Source: Bacteroidota bacterium (GTDB lineage Bacteria > Bacteroidota > Bacteroidia > Bacteroidales > GCA-2748055). From it: DNA of 5,401 nt. The stretch spans positions 1-5,401 of the forward strand of contig DAOWNM010000196.1 of assembly GCA_030642565.1 (NCBI GenBank), given 5' to 3'. Of the stretch, positions 1 to 5,401 are shown one piece after another; the stretch's first letter is position 1, and the number at the start of each line of letters is the position of its first letter. The notes under the pieces were generated by a model that worked only from the letters and a program-made list of their open reading frames with translations, ran no database searches and was not told the DNA's origin. The translations under genes were made by a program, and so were the position numbers.

Positions 1-1
1 C

Positions 2-1084
2 ATGGTAACAGCGTTGCTTTTAGGGGTACCGCTAAGGGGTCAGGTTGAGACAGGTAAGGCTGAGCGGCCAAAAAATGTGATCCTGATGATCGGGGATGGT
101 ATGGGCATCTCGCAGCTCTCTTCCACTTACTATTTCAGGGATAAGAGAGATGCTGACCGGGAGCCGGCTTTCAGCCGTTTCAGGTATATAGGGCTTGCCG
201 GAACATCTTCCGGACTGGAACCCGTTACACAGTCGCCCGCTGCAGCCACAGCACTTGCTACCGGTTATAAGACCTACAATATGGCTGTGGGTGTGGATCT
301 GGATACAGTGATCCGGGAGAACATTGTGGAGTTCCTTTCAAAAAAGAGTTACAAGACAGGTGTGATTGCCACCTCCTCCATTACCGATGCAACGCCGGCA
401 GGGTTCTATGCCCACCAGCCTGACAGGTACATGCAACATGAAATTGCCCGTGACCTGCTTAACTCTGAGATCGATTTTTTTGCTGGTGCAGGCACGAAAT
501 ACTTTATGGATAGTACAGGTGTCTATCCATTTGAGAATTATGGTATCGAGATAAACTACAACCGGCTGAAAAAGATTAAAAAGCCTGAACCGGGAAACAG
601 GTATGGTTTTTTACTGGGGACCGAGCGTATGCCGACCATGCTGGAAGGGAGGAAAGATTTTCTTGCCAGGGCAACTTCCATTGCTGTGGGTTTTCTCTCC
701 ACGGGCGAAGTGGGTTATTTCCTGATGGTGGAGGGGTCGCAGATTGACTGGGCGGGACATGGCAACCAGGTGGAGTATATGATTACCGAGGTCAATGATT
801 TTGAGCGAACCGTAGGGGCTGTACTGGATTATGCGGAGCAGAACGGGGAGACCCTGGTGATTGTAACGGCCGATCATGAGACCGGCGGTTTTACGCTGGG
901 GGCTGCAGGGGAGAACGGGTATAACGCCGATTATACTGTGATTGAACCCACCTTTGCCACTACTAACCATTCAGCGGCACTGGTGCCTGTTTTCGCCTTT
1001 GGTCCGGGTGCGGAAAATTTCATGGGGGTATATGAAAATACAGAAATTTTCCACAAATTAGTATCGTTGATGGAATCTGAATAA
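2..1084 (+). CDS. Alkaline phosphatase, PhoA family, secreted; 5' end probably truncated
   Basis: Metal-dependent phosphomonoesterase releasing phosphate from organic esters, expected outside the cytoplasm. The residues seen map onto E. coli PhoA (family knowledge): D32 in GDGMG (D51), nucleophile S78 (S102), D129 and T131 in DATPA (D153, T155), R142 (R166), E244, D249 and H253 in VEGSQIDWAGHGN (E322, D327, H331), D291-H292 (D369-H370) and H323 (H412). All metal ligands and the phosphate-binding Arg are present. The residue before the nucleophile is Q77, where PhoA has Asp101. At 360 residues it is compact, similar in size to the cold-active TAB5 enzyme. The ATG at base 2 gives only a short hydrophobic stretch (residues 2-10) with no basic n-region, so the true start probably lies left of the window. 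A cleavage LRG|QVE is plausible. Stop is TAA at 1082-1084; the next gene starts 20 bases on. Family is certain; physiological substrate and phosphate regulation cannot be judged here. Confidence 0.95.
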   Translation: MVTALLLGVPLRGQVETGKAERPKNVILMIGDGMGISQLSSTYYFRDKRDADREPAFSRFRYIGLAGTSSGLEPVTQSPAAATALATGYKTYNMAVGVDLDTVIRENIVEFLSKKSYKTGVIATSSITDATPAGFYAHQPDRYMQHEIARDLLNSEIDFFAGAGTKYFMDSTGVYPFENYGIEINYNRLKKIKKPEPGNRYGFLLGTERMPTMLEGRKDFLARATSIAVGFLSTGEVGYFLMVEGSQIDWAGHGNQVEYMITEVNDFERTVGAVLDYAEQNGETLVIVTADHETGGFTLGAAGENGYNADYTVIEPTFATTNHSAALVPVFAFGPGAENFMGVYENTEIFHKLVSLMESE

Positions 1085-1104
1085 TCTTAATACCTCTGTT
1101 TAAT

Positions 1105-1695
1105 ATGAATCAAACCGACCAGGAAATCATCATCTCAATTGTTTCCAATGCCTTTGAGCAGAATCCGCGTATCACGGCGATGATGAAAAAGAAAGATCCA
1201 TCCAGAAGTGTACGCCTGATGACAGAATACGCCTGCCAGCTGGTGGAGAAATTTGATGGAATATACCTGTCGGAGGACAAAACTACGGTGCTGTTTTACT
1301 ATTTGGAGAGTCAGTATAAAAGAGGTTTCATTGACTACCTGCGTTATAGCAAGATGTTTATGCAGGCCATCAGGCCTTCACAACTGATGCCTACCCTGAA
1401 GCGGGAGAAGCATATTAAAAGCCTGCGTCCCGACTATGAGGATTATATCTATGTGTGGGTGCTGGGCAGTGTACCCAATAACAAGAGCTTGCGTGGATTG
1501 GTCGATATCAGGGATCACCTATTCGGACTTTCGGAAAAGCTTCAACTTCCTATTCTGATAGAGACCACAGTGGAAAAACTTCTGAAGCTCTACCGGTATG
1601 TAGGTTTCGAAGAGTACCACAAATGGCACGATACCGAGACTGGAATCGATGTATGGTTCCTGGAACGAAAGGTTCATCCACCCAGAAGGGCCTGA
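1105..1695 (+). CDS. GNAT-like protein with degenerate acetyl-CoA loop, function unknown
   Basis: A 196-residue soluble protein with no signal peptide or membrane segment. I recognise the layout, not a named gene. The N-terminal part (about residues 15-70) resembles GNAT proteins: AFEQNPRI, a basic helix, then GIYLSEDKTTVLFYY as a beta hairpin. The C-terminal part runs beta4 YIYVWVL (114-120), a loop, a helix (about 132-146), beta5 LPILIET (148-154), helix LLKLYRYVGFEE (159-170) with the usual Y..xGF pattern at Y163 and G167-F168, and last strand IDVWFLER. The pyrophosphate-binding R/Q-x-x-G-x-G/A motif is not kept: the matching stretch is NKSLRG (126-131), lacking the first Gly and the leading Gln/Arg. 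It may be a non-catalytic or altered-ligand GNAT relative. The ATG at 1105 follows the phosphatase stop by 20 bases with no Shine-Dalgarno; it ends in tandem TGA-TGA. The gene is real on length and composition; an acetyltransferase role is unproven. Confidence 0.8.
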   Translation: MNQTDQEIIISIVSNAFEQNPRITAMMKKKDPSRSVRLMTEYACQLVEKFDGIYLSEDKTTVLFYYLESQYKRGFIDYLRYSKMFMQAIRPSQLMPTLKREKHIKSLRPDYEDYIYVWVLGSVPNNKSLRGLVDIRDHLFGLSEKLQLPILIETTVEKLLKLYRYVGFEEYHKWHDTETGIDVWFLERKVHPPRRA

Positions 1696-1703
1696 TGATT
1701 GTT

Positions 1704-2762
1704 CTACAGGTTTTCTGACAGCCAGCTGCCCACTTCCGAAGTTTTATAAGCTTTCCCTTCAGAGATATCTTCTGTAACAATTCCTTCATCCATGGAACGG
1801 TCCACCACATTCCTGATGGCTGCCGCTTCTTCGCTCAGGTCCAGCGAAATTTCCAGCAGCATGGCTGCCGAGAGTATGGTGGCAAGCGGATTGGCAATAT
1901 CTTTGCCTGCTGCCTGGGGATAGGAGCCATGGATCGGCTCAAATACCGAGGTATGAATCCCTACCGATGCTGAAGGGAGCAATCCAAGCGACCCGGTGAT
2001 CACACTGGCCTCGTCGGAGAGGATATCTCCAAACATATTCTCGGTCACCATCACATCAAATTTCTTTGGCCACTGGATAATTTGCATGGCTGCATTATCC
2101 ACGAACATATAGTCCACCTCTATCTCAGGAAAGGAGGGGGTCATCTCCTGGGCGGTCTCTCTCCACAATCTGGAGGTGGCCAGCACATTGGCCTTGTCGA
2201 CCACCGTCAGTCGCTTATCTCTTTTGGCTGCATATTCAAATCCCAGTTTCAGGATCCGTTCAACTTCGGGCCTGGTATATACACAGGTATCATACGCTGT
2301 GTTCAGATCCTCCGAGCGGCCCCTGGGTTCGCCGAAATAGATACCACCGGTGAGCTCACGAATAACAACAAAATCGGCTCCCTCCACCAGATCCTTACGC
2401 AGGGGTGATTTGTGGATCAGTGAAGGGAAGGTTGTTACCGGACGAATATTGGCGTAAAGTCCCAGCTTTTTTCGCATGGCCAGCAGTCCCTGCTCCGGCC
2501 TGACCTTTGCCTTTGGATCGTTGTCATATTTGGGATCGCCAATGGCTCCAAAGAGAACAGCATCGGATTTCATACAGAGCTGTAAAGTCTCTTCCGGGAA
2601 AGGATCGCCCACCTGGTCGATGGCCGTGGCTCCTACCAGCGCCTCTGTAAAACTGAAGGTGTGGTTGAATTTTACCCCCACTGCCTTTAACACTTTAATG
2701 GCCTGTTCCACTATTTCGGGACCTATACCATCCCCCGGTAATACTGCAATGTTAAAATCCAT
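1704..2762 (-). CDS. leuB: 3-isopropylmalate dehydrogenase
   Basis: Oxidises and decarboxylates (2R,3S)-3-isopropylmalate to 2-oxoisocaproate with NAD+, the third leucine-specific step. With a citramalate synthase it also acts on 3-methylmalate, giving 2-oxobutyrate for isoleucine. Cytoplasmic, usually a dimer. The 352 residues match the family length. Visible motifs: GDGIGPE (10-16), substrate loop RPEQGLLAMRKKLGLYANIRP (88-108) with R97 and R107, R135 and Y142 in the IRELTGGIYFGEPR block, K190, D222, and D246/D250 in NMFGDILSDEAS. These correspond to Thermus R94, R104, R132, Y139, K185, D217, D241 and D245. E90 with L93-L94 fits the isopropylmalate type rather than isocitrate dehydrogenase. 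The cofactor loop reads HGSYPQAAGKDIANP, with Gln where Thermus has Asp278. The ATG abuts the TAG of the preceding synthase gene with no spacer, so translation is probably coupled. It is the last gene of the cluster and converges on the GNAT-like gene. Stop is TAG. Confidence 0.97.
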   Translation of the reverse strand: MDFNIAVLPGDGIGPEIVEQAIKVLKAVGVKFNHTFSFTEALVGATAIDQVGDPFPEETLQLCMKSDAVLFGAIGDPKYDNDPKAKVRPEQGLLAMRKKLGLYANIRPVTTFPSLIHKSPLRKDLVEGADFVVIRELTGGIYFGEPRGRSEDLNTAYDTCVYTRPEVERILKLGFEYAAKRDKRLTVVDKANVLATSRLWRETAQEMTPSFPEIEVDYMFVDNAAMQIIQWPKKFDVMVTENMFGDILSDEASVITGSLGLLPSASVGIHTSVFEPIHGSYPQAAGKDIANPLATILSAAMLLEISLDLSEEAAAIRNVVDRSMDEGIVTEDISEGKAYKTSEVGSWLSENL

Positions 2763-4280
2763 CTATTTGGCTGTTTCAATGATATTAAGCATTCTGGTGG
2801 TGCATTTGATGGCCGCAACTGTCTGGTCCGAATCCAGTGCACGGGTTTTAATAAGGTTTCCTTCGTAGTTCCAAGTGATCATGCACTCCACAAGTGCATC
2901 GGTTTTTCCACCGGGAGGAATGGTGACCACATAGTCGGTCAGCACCGGGTGTTTCTTCTCGAGTTTGTCATATATCTTCCACAGGGCCTTCATAAATGCA
3001 TCATACTGGCCATCACCTGAAGCGGTCTCTTCGTACACCTGGCAATTGATCTCAATGGCCACAGTGGCCACCGACCTGAGTCCGCGTGCCACAGAGAGCT
3101 GGAAGTTTCTGATTTTGATTTGCTCCTCCACCCGTTTGCCTCGAAGCACATCAGAGATAATATAGGGGAGGTCATCTCTGGTAATAATCTCCTTTTTATC
3201 TCCAAGTTCAATAACCCGCTCTGTGACCAGTCTGGCATCCTCTTTACTCAGTTCGATACCCAGCTCCTCCAGGTTCTTCAATATACTGGCCTTTCCAGAC
3301 ATTTTTCCAAGGGCATAGCTCCGTTTTCTGCCAAATCTTTCGGGAAGCAGGTCATTGAAATAGAGGTCATCTTTCTGATCCCCGTCCGCATGGATCCCGC
3401 TGGTCTGTGTAAACACGCTCTCCCCGATCAGGGGTTTGTTGGAAGGGATCCGGACACCTGAGAACGATTCCAGTATTTTACTGGCGTGGTAGAGCCGCTC
3501 TTCATTCACATCCATCTCATACTTAAAATGGTCCTTGACCACCCCGATTACGCTGGAGAGTGGAACATTCCCGGCCCGTTCACCCAGTCCGTTCAGCGTG
3601 GTATGGATGCCGGAGATCCCAGCATTAATAGCTGAGAATACATTGGCCGTTGCCAGGTCGTAATCATTGTGAGCATGAAAGTCAAAATTCAGTTCCGGGT
3701 ATCGGGTCACCATATCGAGGCAGAAATCGTAAGTCTCCAGTTGGTTCAGGATCCCCAGGGTATCGGGGAGCATGTATCTGTCGATGCTCTCATCTTTCAG
3801 GGCATCCAGCATCTGGTACATATAATCGGGCGAGTTGCGCATGCCATTGGACCAGTCTTCGAAATAGACATTCATCCGGATATCCATCTCCCTGGCATGT
3901 CGGAGCACACCCTTTACATCAGCAATATGCTGCTCCGGAGTTTTTTTTAGCTGGGTCTGGCAGTGCTTCAGAGATCCTTTCATCAGCAGGTTGTTTACCT
4001 TTCCCCCGGCATCTTTGATCCACTTTAAGGAGATATCCCCATCAATAAATCCCAGTACTTCCACCTTCTCTATATGGCCATGCTCCTTAGCCCAGGTAAA
4101 GATCTTCCTGGCGCCCTGGTACTCTCCCTCTGAGACCCGGGCCGAGGCCACTTCAATGCGGTCCACATTTAACTCTTCAAGCAATACTATTGCAATATTG
4201 AGTTTTTCAGTGGCGGTAAATGATACCCCGGAGGTCTGTTCCCCGTCCCGGAGCGTGGTATCCATGATGGTAATTTTCAT
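2763..4280 (-). CDS. cimA: (R)-citramalate synthase, LeuA/CimA family, Leptospira type
   Basis: Predicted to condense pyruvate with acetyl-CoA to (R)-citramalate, the entry to threonine-independent isoleucine synthesis; LeuCD and LeuB would then give 2-oxobutyrate. The 505 residues comprise a DRE-TIM catalytic barrel (about 1-260), a linker (about 260-380) and a C-terminal LeuA dimer regulatory domain (about 385-505). Catalytic and metal residues: R11-D12 in TLRDGEQ, E141, T174, H202 and H204 in FHAHND, H297 and D299 in GIHADG, Y307. From memory, the protein aligns almost without gaps to Leptospira interrogans CimA (about 516 residues). L76, L99 and Y139 match its pyruvate-pocket L81, L104 and Y144. 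Isoleucine-pocket residues are also kept, so isoleucine feedback is likely. The ATG at 4280 is the only start in frame after the stop that ends leuD; the gap is 12 bases. Databases often label such genes 2-isopropylmalate synthase. Family is certain; pyruvate specificity is inferred. Confidence 0.88.
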   Translation of the reverse strand: MKITIMDTTLRDGEQTSGVSFTATEKLNIAIVLLEELNVDRIEVASARVSEGEYQGARKIFTWAKEHGHIEKVEVLGFIDGDISLKWIKDAGGKVNNLLMKGSLKHCQTQLKKTPEQHIADVKGVLRHAREMDIRMNVYFEDWSNGMRNSPDYMYQMLDALKDESIDRYMLPDTLGILNQLETYDFCLDMVTRYPELNFDFHAHNDYDLATANVFSAINAGISGIHTTLNGLGERAGNVPLSSVIGVVKDHFKYEMDVNEERLYHASKILESFSGVRIPSNKPLIGESVFTQTSGIHADGDQKDDLYFNDLLPERFGRKRSYALGKMSGKASILKNLEELGIELSKEDARLVTERVIELGDKKEIITRDDLPYIISDVLRGKRVEEQIKIRNFQLSVARGLRSVATVAIEINCQVYEETASGDGQYDAFMKALWKIYDKLEKKHPVLTDYVVTIPPGGKTDALVECMITWNYEGNLIKTRALDSDQTVAAIKCTTRMLNIIETAK

Positions 4281-4292
4281 GACCTGATGGAT

Positions 4293-4886
4293 TTAGTTTC
4301 TCGATTTTTCAAACTGTGCAATCTTCTCTTTGATACTCAACAGGTAATCAATATCGTCGTAACCATTGAGAAGACACTCTTTCTTATAAGGATTGATATC
4401 AAAGCCTTCAGATTTCCCGGAGGCGGTCAGTATGATCACCTGTTTCTCCAGGTCCACTTTGATGATTGTACCAGCATCTTTTTTAATCTCAGACAGCAGG
4501 GTGGCCAGAAATGTTTCGGATACCTGAACCGGAAGGAGACCGTTGTTAAGGGCGTTGTTTTTGAAGATATCTGCAAAAAAGCTGGAAACTACCACTTTAA
4601 AACCAAAGTCATGAATGGCCCAGGCGGCATGCTCTCTGCTTGAACCACTGCCAAAATTTTTACCTGCCACCAGGATGGTTCCCGCGTAGGTGTTATTGTT
4701 CAGTACAAAATCTTCTTTAGGATTTCCGCTTTTATCAAACCGCCAGTCCCGGAACAGGTTCTCCCCAAATCCCTCCCGGGTGGTGGCCTTCAGGAAACGG
4801 GCGGGTATGATCTGGTCGGTATCCACATTCTCGATGGGCAGGGGTACTGCCGGGGATTCAATGGTTTGGAATTTCTCGGTTGACAT
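4293..4886 (-). CDS. leuD: 3-isopropylmalate dehydratase small subunit
   Basis: Small (swivel-domain) subunit of isopropylmalate isomerase. With LeuC it converts 2-isopropylmalate to 3-isopropylmalate through 2-isopropylmaleate, and in this setting probably also citramalate to 3-methylmalate through citraconate. The 197 residues match the usual length of about 200. Seen: NVDTDQIIPARFLK (20-33), the swivel-loop signature GKNFGSGSSREHAAW (75-89) and SSFFADIFKNNALNNGLLP (101-119), all typical of bacterial LeuD of the longer (proteobacterial/Bacteroidota) type rather than the short archaeal type. The ATG at 4886 is the first start in frame after an upstream stop in the spacer. No Shine-Dalgarno is visible. 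It lies 45 bases downstream of the leuC stop and 12 bases before the citramalate synthase start, so the four genes look like one transcript. Stop is TAA. No missing key residue or frameshift. Confidence 0.97.
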   Translation of the reverse strand: MSTEKFQTIESPAVPLPIENVDTDQIIPARFLKATTREGFGENLFRDWRFDKSGNPKEDFVLNNNTYAGTILVAGKNFGSGSSREHAAWAIHDFGFKVVVSSFFADIFKNNALNNGLLPVQVSETFLATLLSEIKKDAGTIIKVDLEKQVIILTASGKSEGFDINPYKKECLLNGYDDIDYLLSIKEKIAQFEKSRN

Positions 4887-4931
4887 CTGAATAACTTTAA
4901 AGTATTACAATGGAAACGGGAAAATGTTGTA
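4887..4931 (-). other. leuC-leuD intercistronic spacer
   Basis: This is the longest non-coding stretch in the window, 45 bases and AT-rich. It holds a 10-base perfect palindrome, ACTTTAAAGT, at 4894-4903, about 8 bases upstream of the leuD ATG. No Shine-Dalgarno, strong hairpin with a T-run, or convincing Bacteroidota promoter (TTTG ... TAnnTTTG) is present. I read it as an ordinary spacer within one operon; a weak internal control site cannot be excluded. Confidence 0.5.
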
Positions 4932-5401
4932 TCAAAGCAGCGTTCTTGGATCTGTAATTTTTCCGGTAACTGCTGCTGCTGCTGCTGTAAGGGGACTGGC
5001 CAGCATGGTACGTGATCCGGGTCCCTGTCTTCCTTCAAAATTCCGGTTGGAGGTGGCCACTGCCAGCATCCCTTCCGGCACCTTGTCATCGTTCATAGCC
5101 AGGCAGGCGGAACAACCCGGCTGCCTTAGTTTAAACCCGGCTGCCTCCAGTTTTTCGGTAATCCCTTCTTCATGGGCCTGTTTTTCAACCTGTTTGGATC
5201 CGGGAACGATCCAGGCAGTTACATGTTCGGCCCTCTTTTTCCCCTGGACAAACTGAGCTACTTCTCTCAGGTCCTCAATTCTACCGTTGGTACAGCTGCC
5301 CACAAATACATAATCTACTTTTCGGCCAGCGATAGGACTTCCTGCTTCGAAACCCATGTATGCAAGCGACTTCTGGTAAGACTCCCTGTTGCCGGGATCA
5401 A
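4932..5401 (-). CDS. leuC: 3-isopropylmalate dehydratase large subunit, C-terminal part (cut by window edge)
   Basis: Large subunit of isopropylmalate isomerase, an aconitase-family enzyme carrying a [4Fe-4S] cluster. Only the C-terminal 155 or so residues of an expected 465 are visible: the reading frame stays open to base 5401 and already shows DPGNRESYQKSLAYMG ahead of the first internal Met (codon at 5355-5357), so that Met is not the start. Cluster ligands are seen as Cys in VGSCTNGR (codon 5292-5294) and the two Cys of PGCSACLAMND (codons 5112-5114 and 5103-5105). The stretch ATSNRNFEGRQGPGSR carries the aconitase-type substrate-binding Ser and Arg residues. It is followed by a run of five Ala and the end TGKITDPRTLL. 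Stop is TGA. The gene leads the visible part of the cluster; its promoter and start lie to the right of the window, so regulation cannot be seen. Confidence 0.96.
   Translation of the reverse strand, partial: DPGNRESYQKSLAYMGFEAGSPIAGRKVDYVFVGSCTNGRIEDLREVAQFVQGKKRAEHVTAWIVPGSKQVEKQAHEEGITEKLEAAGFKLRQPGCSACLAMNDDKVPEGMLAVATSNRNFEGRQGPGSRTMLASPLTAAAAAVTGKITDPRTLL
4970..4987. repeat. Short CTG/CAG triplet run inside leuC
   Basis: Six perfect CTG units on the plus strand (CAG on the coding strand). In the leuC frame they fall in ACA followed by five GCA codons, giving Thr and five Ala. Alanine-rich sequence at this point is normal in LeuC, so the protein is not unusual, but the use of one identical Ala codon five times makes a slippage-prone tract. 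Confidence 0.9.

Noticed and set aside
611..970. Minus-strand open frame of 119 codons inside the phosphatase gene
   Set aside because: It lies wholly within a gene whose protein has clear active-site motifs, and its own translation shows no recognisable domain.
1665..1680. Small inverted repeat GAAC-gaaag-GTTC near the end of the GNAT-like gene as a terminator
   Set aside because: Stem of only 4 bases, inside the coding region and with no following T-run.
2082..2408. Plus-strand open frame of 108 codons opposite leuB
   Set aside because: Overlaps conserved LeuB motifs on the other strand; low-complexity Gly-rich translation and no start context.
3650..4018. Plus-strand open frames of 122 and 93 codons opposite the citramalate synthase
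   Set aside because: Both are antisense to a conserved catalytic domain, with Cys/His/Ser/Gly-rich translations typical of shadow frames and no family resemblance.
4894..4903. Palindrome ACTTTAAAGT as an operator
   Set aside because: Only 10 bases, made of AT-rich sequence in an AT-rich spacer, with no second copy in the window; too likely by chance.
5355..5357. Met codon as a possible start of a short separate protein
   Set aside because: The frame remains open upstream to the window edge and the extra residues continue the LeuC sequence, so it is an internal Met.

Overview
The window looks like chromosomal DNA from a member of the Bacteroidota, probably near the Bacteroidales. This is inferred from four things. 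The leucine-type gene order on the minus strand (leuC-leuD-synthase-leuB) is, as I recall, the order found in Bacteroides. Recognisable Shine-Dalgarno sequences are largely absent. The LeuB cofactor loop reads HGSYPQ. The secreted phosphatase has a Gln where the signal peptide should be cleaved. Base composition is close to balanced and even along the window, with no mobile element, RNA gene or CRISPR array.

Left part, plus strand (1-1695): a PhoA-family alkaline phosphatase whose start is probably cut off by the window edge. It is followed after 20 bases by a 196-residue protein that resembles a GNAT acetyltransferase with a degraded acetyl-CoA loop. The two may be co-transcribed, but nothing else links their functions.

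Right part, minus strand (5401 down to 1704): four tightly packed genes read leuC (3' part only), leuD, a citramalate-synthase-type gene, then leuB. LeuC and LeuD form the isomerase that moves the hydroxyl group of 2-isopropylmalate or citramalate, and LeuB oxidises and decarboxylates the product. The synthase matches the Leptospira interrogans CimA type along its whole length, including the residues reported to select pyruvate and to bind isoleucine. The likely role of the cluster is therefore double. It makes 2-oxobutyrate (toward isoleucine) from pyruvate and acetyl-CoA without threonine. It also supplies LeuBCD for leucine if a true leuA lies outside the window, perhaps upstream of leuC.

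The two parts converge at 1696-1703 with only 8 bases between stop codons and no clear terminator. Nearly all of the window is coding: the longest non-coding stretch is 45 bases, between leuC and leuD. I see no wholly new system. The points most worth checking are the CimA assignment, the Gln-Ser-Pro nucleophile motif of the phosphatase, and the degenerate GNAT-like protein.
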